From Kyrpidia spormannii (lineage in GTDB: Bacteria > Bacillota > Bacilli > Kyrpidiales > Kyrpidiaceae), in NCBI RefSeq assembly GCF_002804065.1, contig NZ_CP024955.1:1798001-1862000 (forward strand): a stretch of 64,000 nt of DNA, given 5' to 3'. Below are positions 44,418-53,398 of the stretch, piece by piece; the first letter of the stretch is position 1, and each line of letters opens with the position of its first letter. Made by a program: the position numbers and the translations under genes. The notes beneath the pieces were generated by a model. That model saw only the letters and a list, made by a program, of their open reading frames with translations. It had not been told where the DNA came from and made no database searches.

Positions 44418-45302
44418 TTGTTCGGAGCCATCGAAGCTGGGGGGACCAAATTCGTCTGTGGAATCGGGGACGACCGAGGCCGGATCGTGGACCAGATCAC
44501 CATCCCAACGACAGTGCCGGAAGAAACCCTGGGTCGCGTAGCCGAGTATTTTCAGGACAAGGCCATTCGCGCCCTGGGGCTCGGGTGCTTCGGGCCCCTT
44601 GATCTCGATCCGGCCAGCCCGACTTACGGATTCCTCACCAGCACGCCGAAACTGGCGTGGCGAGGCTTCAACATCCTGGCCAACCTGCGGCGGCGCCTGG
44701 CTGTCCCCATCGCCATCGATACCGACGTCAACGCCGCCATCCTGGCTGAACACCGGTGGGGCGCGGCCCAAGGATTGCACACCGCCCTGTATCTCACCGT
44801 GGGGACCGGGATCGGGGGCGGTATCCTCGTCGAGGGGCAAATTCTTCACGGCATGATGCACCCCGAGGCCGGACATGTGATCGTTCGGAGGGCAGCCGGG
44901 GATAACTTTCCCGGGGTGTGTCCCGCCCACGGGGATTGTTTAGAAGGAATGGCGTCCGGCCCGGCCATCGAGAAGCGTTGGGGATCGAAAGGCCGCGATC
45001 TTCCTCTGGACCATCCGGCCTGGGATCTGGAGGCTGGCTACCTCGCCCAGGGACTTGTCACGTACATCTGCGTACTTTCTCCCCAACGGATCCTCCTCGG
45101 GGGCGGCGTGATGCAACAGGCCGACCTGTTCCCACGGATTCGCCAAAAAGTCAGGGAGATGTTAAATGGATACATCCAGCGCCCCGAGATTGTCGCGAAC
45201 ATCGATGAGTACATCGTGCCTCCGGGCCTGGGCACAAAATCCGGGTTGTGCGGCGGACTGGCCCTGGCCATGAAAGCCACCGAAGCTCGAAAGGAAGGAT
45301 GA
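44418..45302 (+). CDS. ROK family fructokinase
   Basis: The 294-residue sugar kinase starts LFGAIEAGGTKFVCGIG, the fructokinase-type ROK signature, and has the zinc motif HPEAGHVIV...CPAHGDCLEGMASGPA and GTGIGGGI. Relatives (ScrK, GmuE) phosphorylate fructose or mannose with ATP. I choose the TTG at 44418 with GGAGGGAC upstream, since homologs begin there; an ATG five codons earlier also exists. It is three bases from the radical SAM gene. Confidence 0.88.
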   Translation: MFGAIEAGGTKFVCGIGDDRGRIVDQITIPTTVPEETLGRVAEYFQDKAIRALGLGCFGPLDLDPASPTYGFLTSTPKLAWRGFNILANLRRRLAVPIAIDTDVNAAILAEHRWGAAQGLHTALYLTVGTGIGGGILVEGQILHGMMHPEAGHVIVRRAAGDNFPGVCPAHGDCLEGMASGPAIEKRWGSKGRDLPLDHPAWDLEAGYLAQGLVTYICVLSPQRILLGGGVMQQADLFPRIRQKVREMLNGYIQRPEIVANIDEYIVPPGLGTKSGLCGGLALAMKATEARKEG

Positions 45303-45305
45303 GGA

Positions 45306-46466
45306 ATGTCGCCGATGACCAGATTATTGTCCAAGGTCCGGGGAAACCGTCTCATGGTGTTGCAAGGGCCGTGGATTCTTCGCTTCGATCAAACCGGGCG
45401 GTTCCTTTTGGCCTCGGGACCCGGCCGGGCGGTGCGCCGAGGGCTGGACGACCGGTTGGTCCGCACACGGACCCTCCCCGTCCGAGGGTTGCTGGGCCGG
45501 AGATACGAAATCCTCGAAGCCGACGAGAAACCCGCCTTTTACCGCCGGGTGTACAATGCCGCTTTATCCTCTCTCGCATCTCTCCCCCGGGATGAGGCCC
45601 GGGTGTGGCAGGATCGACTCGTCCGCTGGACTCCGGAAGCTTTGACAACGGACCGGGAGGCCTTTGACGACGTATATCTACCGATCAGCATCCTCCCTCC
45701 GGATCAATACCACGCATTGGTTGTGCAGATCACCCACGGATGCTCCTACAACCGATGCCTCTTTTGTGACTTTTACCGGGACCGGCGGTTTCACGTCAAG
45801 ACCCCCGAGGAGTTGGATCGGCACCTGGAGCGCCTCCGAGCGTTCATGGGGCGGCGCATCGAGGAGCGAAGCGGGATTTTTCTCGGGGATGGCAATGCCT
45901 TCGTGGTGCCGACAGCGCGGCTCATCGGGATGCTCGAACAGATCCGGCGGACCCTGGGAGACAATGTGGCCGGGGAATTTTACACCTTTATGGATACATT
46001 CACATTGGAGCACAAATCCCCCCAAGGGCTGCGGCGCATCTACGACCACGGCCTGCGCACCGTGTACACCGGACTCGAAACCGGGGCGGATCGACTCCGG
46101 GCATTTTTGCGCAAACCGGGAACGGCGCGGGAGGCGGTTCACGCCTTGAACGTCTTGAAAGAGGTCGGCTTCCGTCTCGGGGTGATCCTTCTCGTGGGCG
46201 CCGGAGGCCCCGCCTTTGCCGAGGAGCATCTGGACGGGACGCTGGAGGCCCTCCGCAACCTCCACCTCACATCCGAAGACGTGATTTTTCTCTCCCCTTT
46301 TATGGAGCCCGAGGACACCGATTACGAAAGCCAGGCCCGGGCCGCCGGCCTGACGACCTTCTCAGAGCCCGAGACAGCACGGGAACTCCTTCGCTGGCAG
46401 CAAGCTCTCGCCGCTCTTCCCGCCAGAATCACCCTGTACTCCATCAAGGAGCACCTCTACTTCTAG
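45306..46466 (+). CDS. Radical SAM protein of unknown role
   Basis: The 386-residue protein has a radical SAM core with cysteines 146, 151 and 154 (HGCSYNRCLFCDF), spaced CX4CX2C rather than the usual CX3CX2C, followed by GIFLGDGNA, EFYTFMDTF and YTGLETGADRL, which fit the barrel. The first 120 residues are a separate domain I do not recognise. The ATG at 45306 follows GGAAGGATGAGG. It is coupled to the ROK kinase; the 3' end overlaps the convergent carbonic anhydrase gene by 23 bases. The substrate is unknown. Confidence 0.82.
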   Translation: MSPMTRLLSKVRGNRLMVLQGPWILRFDQTGRFLLASGPGRAVRRGLDDRLVRTRTLPVRGLLGRRYEILEADEKPAFYRRVYNAALSSLASLPRDEARVWQDRLVRWTPEALTTDREAFDDVYLPISILPPDQYHALVVQITHGCSYNRCLFCDFYRDRRFHVKTPEELDRHLERLRAFMGRRIEERSGIFLGDGNAFVVPTARLIGMLEQIRRTLGDNVAGEFYTFMDTFTLEHKSPQGLRRIYDHGLRTVYTGLETGADRLRAFLRKPGTAREAVHALNVLKEVGFRLGVILLVGAGGPAFAEEHLDGTLEALRNLHLTSEDVIFLSPFMEPEDTDYESQARAAGLTTFSEPETARELLRWQQALAALPARITLYSIKEHLYF

Positions 46467-47028
46467 ACATGTTATACCCGTCGATGAGCACCTCGAGCTG
46501 GCCCGTCGTCGGGTCCACCACCAGACCGTGAACGGGGAGATCCCGGGGAATCAGCGGATGTTGGCGGATCATCTCCACACTGTGGGCCACGGCCTCTTCA
46601 ACCCGGTCAAATCCCGTCAGCCAACCTTCGAGATCGATGCCCGCCCCCTTCAGCGTATCCAATCGTTCCGGGGGAATCCCCCGGGTCTGGGCCCGCTCCA
46701 AAACCAGTTTGGGCCGCAATCCGATCATGCCGCAATCGTGGTGCCCGATCACGAGAATTTCTTCCACGCCAAGCTGATACACGCCCACCATGATGCTCCG
46801 CATCGCCCCGCCAAAGGGATGAGAAATCAGCGCCCCGGCCGTTTTGACAAACTTCGCGTCTCCATTGTGCAGGTTCATCGCCCGGGGCAACAATTCGACC
46901 AGCCGGGCGTCCATACAAGTGACCACCAGAACCTTTTTCTTGGGGTATTTTGATTGCGGGATCTCCGCATAACTGCGGTTCTGGACGAATTCTCGATTGA
47001 ATGCCAAGGTTTCTGCAAGGAACGACAT
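46444..47028 (-). CDS. Beta-carbonic anhydrase
   Basis: This zinc enzyme converts CO2 and bicarbonate. The metal and catalytic residues are Cys38-x-Asp40-x-Arg42 (TCMDAR), His96 and Cys99 (GHHDCGM). Length is 194 residues, a small bacterial class (YtiB-like). The ATG at 47028 follows AAAGGAGGGG. It may supply bicarbonate for carboxylases; the neighbours do not tell which. Confidence 0.93.
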   Translation of the reverse strand: MSFLAETLAFNREFVQNRSYAEIPQSKYPKKKVLVVTCMDARLVELLPRAMNLHNGDAKFVKTAGALISHPFGGAMRSIMVGVYQLGVEEILVIGHHDCGMIGLRPKLVLERAQTRGIPPERLDTLKGAGIDLEGWLTGFDRVEEAVAHSVEMIRQHPLIPRDLPVHGLVVDPTTGQLEVLIDGYNMSRSRGAP

Positions 47029-47130
47029 AGATTCCCCTCCTTTGACTCCAAGTATATCTTGTCCGCATCCTCCGAGCCATGAAAGGGAGGCACACCTGTG
47101 ACGCCGAGCACGCGCATGAGTGGACGGATC

Positions 47131-47139
47131 TGGTAAAAT
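47131..47139 (+). promoter_or_regulatory. Possible extended -10 promoter for sucAB
   Basis: TGGTAAAAT is an extended -10 element 55 bases before the sucA start. No good -35 box is present at the usual distance, so this is a weak assignment. Confidence 0.35.
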
Positions 47140-47194
47140 TTAAAGGCGAGAGGGCCAAGCCATTCATCGGAACTCTCGAAAGGAAGGGGTAGAG

Positions 47195-50020
47195 ATGTCC
47201 AAAGTTCCAACCGCGCCTTCACCCGCCACCTGGGCGGATTTTTATGGACCCAATCTCGGGTATGTCCTGGAATGGTACGATCGCTACACCCGGGATCCGG
47301 ATTCGGTGGACCCGGAAACCCGGGCGCTGTTCGATCGTTTGGGGCCACCCCCCGTCGGCGAGATCATTGCGCCCGGCGAAGCGAAGCGGACAGCGGCCGA
47401 CCGCCCGACCATCGACCCCGGCGTGATCACCAAGCTGACCGCGGCAACCCGGCTGATCAGCAACATCCGGATCTACGGCCATCTGGAGGCACGAATCTAC
47501 CCGCTGGGGGATGAACGCCCTGCCGTTCCTTTTCTTCGGCCGGAGGCTTACGGGATTACAGAGAACGACCTGTCCACCCTCCCCGCCTCCTGGGTCTTGC
47601 CCGAGGCTCCGGCAGATGCCCGCACAGCCCTGGATGTGGTACGAGCTCTGCGCCGCCGGTACACCGGGCCCATCGCCTACGAGTTCGCGCACGTCTTTCG
47701 CGAAGACGAACGACGCTGGCTCCAGGCCCAGGTCGAATCGGGAACGTTTCTGACCCCGAAGCCGCCGGAGGAGCAGAAACGGCTACTTCGCCGCCTGATC
47801 GAGGTGGAGGAGTTCGAAACGTTTCTCCACAAGACCTTCGTGGGACAGAAGCGATTCTCCATTGAAGGTGTGGACATGTTGGTTCCCATGGTGGATGCCG
47901 TGATCCGGGGTGCAGCCCGGTTTGGCGCCCGCCAAGTGTTCATCGGCATGGCCCACCGGGGCCGGCTCAATGTCCTCGCCCACGTTCTCGATAAACCCTA
48001 CGCAAAAATCTTCGCCGAGTTTCACGCCTCGCCGAACAAAGACCTGGTCCCTTCAGAAGGTTCCATGGGGATCAATTACGGGTGGACCGGGGATGTGCGA
48101 TATCATCTCGGAGCTCGGCATGAAGATGAGGCGGTGCATCTGCGCCTGACCCTGGCCAACAACCCCAGCCACCTGGAGTTCGTCAACCCCGTGGTACAAG
48201 GATTTACGAGAGCCGCCCAGGAGGACAGAAGCCGGCCGGGGCTGCCCGGTCAGGATTTGGACGGCGCCTGGGCCCTGCTCATCCACGGGGACGCGGCCTT
48301 TCCCGGAGAAGGGGTGGTGGCGGAAACCCTCAACCTCTCGGGGCTCGCCGGGTACCGCACCGGAGGCACCCTTCACATCATCACGAACAACCTGCTAGGC
48401 TTCACCACAGAACGGGCGGACGATCGCTCCACCCGGTACGCCAGCGATCTCGCCAAGGGGTTCGAAATCCCGGTGGTGCACGTGAACGCCGACGAACCCG
48501 AAGCATGTCTGGCGGCGGTGGAACTTGCCGTGGAATATCGGCGGCGATTTCACAAAGATTTTCTCATCGATCTGGTGGGATATCGACGTTGGGGACACAA
48601 CGAAAGTGACGATCCCGCCATGACCCAACCGGTTCTCTACAGCAAAATCAACGCCCATCCCTCGGTGGGGAACCTGTATGGACACCGCCTGGCCGATGCC
48701 GGAACGATTCGATCGGAAGAGGCGAGGCAGATGAGGGAGGAGGTCCAGGAGCATTTGCGCCGGGCCTATGCCGAAGTCACCTCCGAGTCGGTGCATCCCG
48801 ACATCCCGGATCCCGGGGGCGAGGATCCCGAACTCCCGGAGAATACCGGCGTCCCCGAGGAGCGACTCGCCATCATCAACGAGGCCCTCACCGATTATCC
48901 GGCAGGATTCCGGGTCTATCCGAAAGTCGACCGGATTTTGAAGCGGCGGCAGAGCCATTTTCGGGAAGGAGGAAGGATCGATTGGGGGCACGCCGAGGCT
49001 CTGGCCCTGGGCAGCATCCTCCTGGACGGGGTGCCCATCCGGATCAGCGGCCAGGACACCCAGCGGGGCACTTTCGGCCATCGTTTAGCGGTGCTCCACG
49101 ACCTGCAGACCGGGGAGCCCTTCGTGCCTTTGCAACATCTTCCGCAGTCTCGAGTCTCCTTTGCCATCTACAACAGCCCGCTGACGGAGACGGCTGTGAT
49201 GGGATTTGAGTACGGGTACAGCGTACAAGCGCCGGAGACGTTGGTGATCTGGGAAGCGCAGTTTGGGGATTTTGCCAATGTCGACCAGGTCATATTCGAT
49301 CAGTTTCTGGCCTCGGGCCGGGCCAAATGGGGACAGACCTCGGGCATGGTGGTGCTTTTGCCCCACGGATATGAAGGACAGGGGCCGGAACACTCCAGCG
49401 CTCGGTTGGAGCGATTTCTCCAGTTGTCCGCCGAACACAACTGGACCGTTGCCAACCCCACCACCTCGGCCCAGTATTTTCACCTTCTCCGGCTGCAGGC
49501 TTGGCGACTACAACACGCCCCCCGGCCCCTGGTGGTGTTGACGCCAAAAAGTTTACTCCGCCATCCCCGGGCCGCTTCGGAAAAGGCGGAGTTCACCAGC
49601 GGGCGGTTTCAACCTGTCCTGGACGATCCCCGTCGGGACATAAGCCGGTCGGCCATCAAACGGGTGCTTTTGTGTTCAGGGAAAATATCTGTGGATTTGT
49701 TCGCCGCCCTGGAAAAAGACCCGGAGGCCGGCGGGTCCCTCGGGGTGGTACGGGTGGAACAGTTGTATCCTTTTCCCAAAGAAGAGTTGTCCCGGATTCT
49801 CGCCGGTTACCCCGGGGCCGAGGAAGTCGTGTGGGTCCAGGAAGAACCGCGCAATATGGGATCTTGGGCCTATGTGGCCCCCCGGATGCAGGCCCTTCTT
49901 CCGCCGGGACAGGCCCTGAAATATGTGGGGCGACCGGAGCGGTCGAGCCCGGCCGAAGGGCTTGCCGACGCTCACGGCGCGACCCAGGCGAAGATTGTTC
50001 AGCAGGCCTTGCAGCATTAA
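47195..50020 (+). CDS. sucA: 2-oxoglutarate dehydrogenase E1
   Basis: The 941-residue E1 component decarboxylates 2-oxoglutarate with thiamine diphosphate and passes the succinyl group to E2. N-terminal motif FYGPNLGYVLEWYDRYTRDP, thiamine-binding GMAHRGRLNVLAHVL, YRRWGHNESDDP and the C-terminal EEPRNMGSWAYV are characteristic. The ATG at 47195 follows GGAAGGGG. It precedes sucB by 21 bases, as in B. subtilis odhAB; lpd for E3 is not here. Confidence 0.97.
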   Translation: MSKVPTAPSPATWADFYGPNLGYVLEWYDRYTRDPDSVDPETRALFDRLGPPPVGEIIAPGEAKRTAADRPTIDPGVITKLTAATRLISNIRIYGHLEARIYPLGDERPAVPFLRPEAYGITENDLSTLPASWVLPEAPADARTALDVVRALRRRYTGPIAYEFAHVFREDERRWLQAQVESGTFLTPKPPEEQKRLLRRLIEVEEFETFLHKTFVGQKRFSIEGVDMLVPMVDAVIRGAARFGARQVFIGMAHRGRLNVLAHVLDKPYAKIFAEFHASPNKDLVPSEGSMGINYGWTGDVRYHLGARHEDEAVHLRLTLANNPSHLEFVNPVVQGFTRAAQEDRSRPGLPGQDLDGAWALLIHGDAAFPGEGVVAETLNLSGLAGYRTGGTLHIITNNLLGFTTERADDRSTRYASDLAKGFEIPVVHVNADEPEACLAAVELAVEYRRRFHKDFLIDLVGYRRWGHNESDDPAMTQPVLYSKINAHPSVGNLYGHRLADAGTIRSEEARQMREEVQEHLRRAYAEVTSESVHPDIPDPGGEDPELPENTGVPEERLAIINEALTDYPAGFRVYPKVDRILKRRQSHFREGGRIDWGHAEALALGSILLDGVPIRISGQDTQRGTFGHRLAVLHDLQTGEPFVPLQHLPQSRVSFAIYNSPLTETAVMGFEYGYSVQAPETLVIWEAQFGDFANVDQVIFDQFLASGRAKWGQTSGMVVLLPHGYEGQGPEHSSARLERFLQLSAEHNWTVANPTTSAQYFHLLRLQAWRLQHAPRPLVVLTPKSLLRHPRAASEKAEFTSGRFQPVLDDPRRDISRSAIKRVLLCSGKISVDLFAALEKDPEAGGSLGVVRVEQLYPFPKEELSRILAGYPGAEEVVWVQEEPRNMGSWAYVAPRMQALLPPGQALKYVGRPERSSPAEGLADAHGATQAKIVQQALQH

Positions 50021-50041
50021 AGAAACAAGGAGGGGTTTTCT

Positions 50042-51349
50042 GTGGCAGACATCAAGGTACCCGAACTCGGGGAGTCCATCGTCGAGGCCGCAATCCTGAG
50101 TTGGCGTAAAAATGAGGGCGATCCGGTGGCCAAGGGGGAAACGGTGGTTGAGTTAGAAACGGACAAAGTGAATGTGGAGGTGGCATCCGAGGAAGACGGC
50201 GTGTTGGAGGCGATTCTGAAACCGGCGGGAGAGACGGTCTCCGTCGGGGAAACCATCGCCCGGATCCGATCGGGTGCTGCCGGCCAGGCGGCTCAGCAAG
50301 TCCCGAACCAACCAGCCCGGGGCCAGGAGCCCCCCCCTCCGGAAACCAAGCACTCTAACGCCGGGGAAAAAGGCCTGGCGGTGGAATCCCGCCCAGTCGA
50401 AGCCTCCCAGGGCAAAACCGGGCCCCAGACGGCGGATAATCCCTTACCCGCCGCCTTGGACCAGGCGACGGCCCCCTCCTCGGTCACGCCGCCGACCCCG
50501 AGGACCCCTTCCCAGCGCCGAAAGGCTCGTCAGGCTGACGGTCCCCAGGCCGCACCGGCAACTTCTGCGGCCCGGACAGAGGTTGTTCGAGAAGCCACGG
50601 CCCCTACGGCCCCCGTGGCCCCGGGCACGACGACCGCGTCCCCCTTGCGGCCGGATGAAGATCGGATTCCCATGACCCGCAGGCGCCAAACCATCGCCCG
50701 GCGACTCCTGGAGGCCAAACAGTCCACGGCTATGTTGACGACCTTTAATGAGATCGACATGTCCGCGGTCTTGGATCTCCGCCGTCGGCGAAAGGACCAG
50801 TTCAAAGAAGAGCACGGCGTGGGACTCGGATTTATGTCTTTTTTCACCAAGGCATCGGTGGGCGCCCTCAAAGCTTTTCCCATGTTGAACGCGGAAATAG
50901 AGGGCAACGAGATCGTCGTGAAACACCATTACGACATCGGCATCGCCGTCGCCACCCCCGCCGGCTTGGTGGTGCCGGTGGTGCGGGACGCCGATCGCCT
51001 CACCTTTGCCGAGATCGAATCCCGGATCGCCGATCTGGCGAAGCGGGCTCGGGAAGGGACTCTGCACCCTCAAGAACTTCAGGGCGGCACGTTTACGATC
51101 ACCAACGGCGGGGTGTTCGGGTCTCTCTTTTCCACCCCTATCCTCAACCCACCCCAGGTGGGAATTCTCGGGATGCACGCCATTAAAGAGCGTCCCGTCG
51201 CCGTGGAGGGCCAGATTGTCCTTCGGCCGATGATGTACGTGGCCCTTTCCTACGATCACCGCATCGTCGACGGGGCCGAGGCGGTTCAGTTCCTGGTCAA
51301 GGTCAAAGAGATGGTGGAAGACCCGGAGACACTGTTGCTGGAAGGTTGA
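50042..51349 (+). CDS. sucB: 2-oxoglutarate dehydrogenase E2 (succinyltransferase)
   Basis: E2 has an N-terminal lipoyl domain with the lipoylated lysine Lys42 (ETDKVNVEV), a long Pro/Ala linker (about 78-205) and the C-terminal catalytic domain with His406 in SYDHRIVDG. The E3-binding domain that normally lies near residues 150-190 is not recognisable: only [13 protein letters not shown] resembles its first helix, and the usual GTGPGGRITKEDV part is missing. The GTG at 50042 has AAGGAGGGG upstream. Length 435. Confidence 0.95.
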   Translation: MADIKVPELGESIVEAAILSWRKNEGDPVAKGETVVELETDKVNVEVASEEDGVLEAILKPAGETVSVGETIARIRSGAAGQAAQQVPNQPARGQEPPPPETKHSNAGEKGLAVESRPVEASQGKTGPQTADNPLPAALDQATAPSSVTPPTPRTPSQRRKARQADGPQAAPATSAARTEVVREATAPTAPVAPGTTTASPLRPDEDRIPMTRRRQTIARRLLEAKQSTAMLTTFNEIDMSAVLDLRRRRKDQFKEEHGVGLGFMSFFTKASVGALKAFPMLNAEIEGNEIVVKHHYDIGIAVATPAGLVVPVVRDADRLTFAEIESRIADLAKRAREGTLHPQELQGGTFTITNGGVFGSLFSTPILNPPQVGILGMHAIKERPVAVEGQIVLRPMMYVALSYDHRIVDGAEAVQFLVKVKEMVEDPETLLLEG

Positions 51350-51358
51350 CGGGAAACG

Positions 51359-51378
51359 GGGCCGGTGTTCACCGGCCC
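51359..51378. terminator. Hairpin between sucB and the xylose permease gene
   Basis: The 20 bases contain GGGCCGGTG and CACCGGCCC, a perfect inverted repeat with a short loop, just after the sucB stop and over the stop of the convergent permease. There is no T run, so it is at most a weak bidirectional terminator. Confidence 0.5.
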
Positions 51379-52592
51379 GTGCGTGCCCTTCGCCGTCGGG
51401 TGATGGTATCGATGGTCACGGCGATGAGGAGAATCGATCCTTCGATCACATATTTCACACTGGAAGGGGCGCTCAACAAGTCCATTCCGTTCTCGATACT
51501 CCCGATGACCAAAGCGCCGGCCAAGGCGTTGTACACGAAACCCCGCCCGCCGAACAAACTGGTGCCCCCAATGACCGCGGCGGCGATGGAATCAAGGAGA
51601 AGGTTCCCGCCGCCGGAGGCCGGCGAGGCGGAGCCCAGCCGGGATGCCCCGAGGATTCCGCCGATCGCCCCGAGAGTGGAGGCAAGGGTAAACACGGCAA
51701 TCCGAACTGTTCCCAGCCGGATTCCGGCCCGGCGGGCCGCTTCGGGGTTACCGCCAAGGGCGTAGACGTGCCGACCAAAAGGTGTAGCTTGGGTGATAAA
51801 TGTAAACAAAGCCACAAAGGCGACGAGGATCAGGCCGGACAGCGGTAGGCCCCGATACCCGTTTAACACCGCCACCGTCACCACGCACAGCGCGCCGACC
51901 ACGGCGGCCCGAAGGGCGGTCTCCTTGGCCGAGGGCGCCGACAAGCCCCGGGATCGCCGCAGGGCCCGACCCCGAAAGACTCCCCAGGCGTAAGCGATGG
52001 TGACGAGAACGGCCAAGGCCCATCCCGCCCCCGAGGGGACATAGGAGGACGCGATGGAGAGCAGGGAGCCATTTTGCAGGGGCACCGTTCCCTCCTGTCC
52101 CAACATAGCTAGGAGAATGCCCTGATACCCCAGGGACCCGGCCAGAGTGACGATGAACGAGGGCACGCCGATCACCGTCACCCAAAACCCCTGAAACGCT
52201 CCAATGGCGGCCCCGCAGGCCACCGACGCCAACACGGCGGGCCAGGCCCCCCATCCTCCGTCCGCAGCCAGAACCAGGACGCCCGCTGCTACACCACTGA
52301 CCGCCGCAATCGACAAATCGATTTCCCCGAGCAGGAGAATGAAGGTCTCCCCCACCGCCAACATCCCGATTTCTGCGATCTGCAAGACAAGGTTGGACAG
52401 ATTACGGCCGGAGAGAAAATTCCCATTCACGGCTTGGAAAACGATCCAAATGACGATCAGCCCGATCACCACGGGTAACAGTCCCAGATCTCCCTCGGCC
52501 CAGCGGGCCCGCATGCGGTGCCATAAGGAGACATCGGAAGCCGCTTCCGATTCCAGTCGGGCGGCTGCCTGCAGCATCTGCTGCTCGTTCAC
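51369..52592 (-). CDS. xylH: Xylose-type ABC transporter permease
   Basis: The 407-residue membrane protein is a BPD_transp_2 permease with about ten helices; ETFILLLGEIDLSIAAVSG and ALGGNPEAARRAGI are the diagnostic motifs. It is of the longer XylH type, with a middle loop (about residues 220-245). The GTG at 52592 overlaps the ATPase stop as GTGA. It completes an importer with the two upstream genes. Confidence 0.9.
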   Translation of the reverse strand: MNEQQMLQAAARLESEAASDVSLWHRMRARWAEGDLGLLPVVIGLIVIWIVFQAVNGNFLSGRNLSNLVLQIAEIGMLAVGETFILLLGEIDLSIAAVSGVAAGVLVLAADGGWGAWPAVLASVACGAAIGAFQGFWVTVIGVPSFIVTLAGSLGYQGILLAMLGQEGTVPLQNGSLLSIASSYVPSGAGWALAVLVTIAYAWGVFRGRALRRSRGLSAPSAKETALRAAVVGALCVVTVAVLNGYRGLPLSGLILVAFVALFTFITQATPFGRHVYALGGNPEAARRAGIRLGTVRIAVFTLASTLGAIGGILGASRLGSASPASGGGNLLLDSIAAAVIGGTSLFGGRGFVYNALAGALVIGSIENGMDLLSAPSSVKYVIEGSILLIAVTIDTITRRRRARTGR

Positions 52593-53380
52593 TTCCCCGC
52601 CACCTCCACCGCCGCCCCGGTGATGGCGGCCACCACTTCCTCGGGCGACGTGTTTTCCTTGAGAAAAGTCGCCGCCGTCCTCCCGAGGCGCAAGACGACA
52701 ATGCGATGGGCAATCTGAAACACATCATGCAAATTGTGAGAAATCACCATAACCCCCACGCCCTCCCCGGCGAGCCGCACAATCAGGTCCAACACCGCCC
52801 GGGTTTGGGCCACCCCCAAGGCGGCAGTCGGTTCATCGAGAAGGACGATGTTCGATCCCCACAACACCGCCCGGGCCACGGCCACCGTCTGCCGCTGTCC
52901 TCCCGAGAGCCGGGACACCGGGGTGGACAAAGGCGGAAGGCGAATCCCGAGCTTTTGCAACACCGGGATCGCCGCCTCCTCCATCTCCGCTTTCCTCAGG
53001 ACATGCAATAGACGGGGGATCACCGGCCGCGTGCGCTCCCGGCCGAGAAACAGGTTTGAAACAATATCTAAATTGTCGCATAATGCTAAATCCTGATAGA
53101 CCGTCTGAATCCCCAAGCGCTCCGCATCCGCTGGGCCGGACAAGGTCACCCGGCGACCGTCTACAAAGATTTTACCGCCGTCCGGTCGCTCAACCCCGGA
53201 GATGATCTTAACGGTGGTAGATTTACCCGCACCATTGTCGCCCACTAAGGCCACCACTTCGCCGGGCCACACTTCCAGAGAGACATCGTGAAGTGCTTGG
53301 ACGGCCCCGAAGGATTTGCGCAGATGTTCGACCCGCAGCAGCGGTTTTTGCGGAGATCCTTGTCGCCTTTCTTTTTCCAC
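52589..53380 (-). CDS. Sugar ABC transporter ATPase, single domain
   Basis: This is one ABC domain of 263 residues: Walker A GDNGAGKST, LSGGQRQTV, Walker B VLLDEPTAALG. XylG and RbsA carry two such domains in one chain; here only one is present, so the importer must use a homodimer, as FrcA-type systems do. The GTG at 53380 follows AAGGTGAACC. It lies between the binding protein and permease genes. Confidence 0.9.
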   Translation of the reverse strand: MEKERRQGSPQKPLLRVEHLRKSFGAVQALHDVSLEVWPGEVVALVGDNGAGKSTTVKIISGVERPDGGKIFVDGRRVTLSGPADAERLGIQTVYQDLALCDNLDIVSNLFLGRERTRPVIPRLLHVLRKAEMEEAAIPVLQKLGIRLPPLSTPVSRLSGGQRQTVAVARAVLWGSNIVLLDEPTAALGVAQTRAVLDLIVRLAGEGVGVMVISHNLHDVFQIAHRIVVLRLGRTAATFLKENTSPEEVVAAITGAAVEVAGK

Positions 53381-53398
53381 CGGTTCACCTTCTAACCA

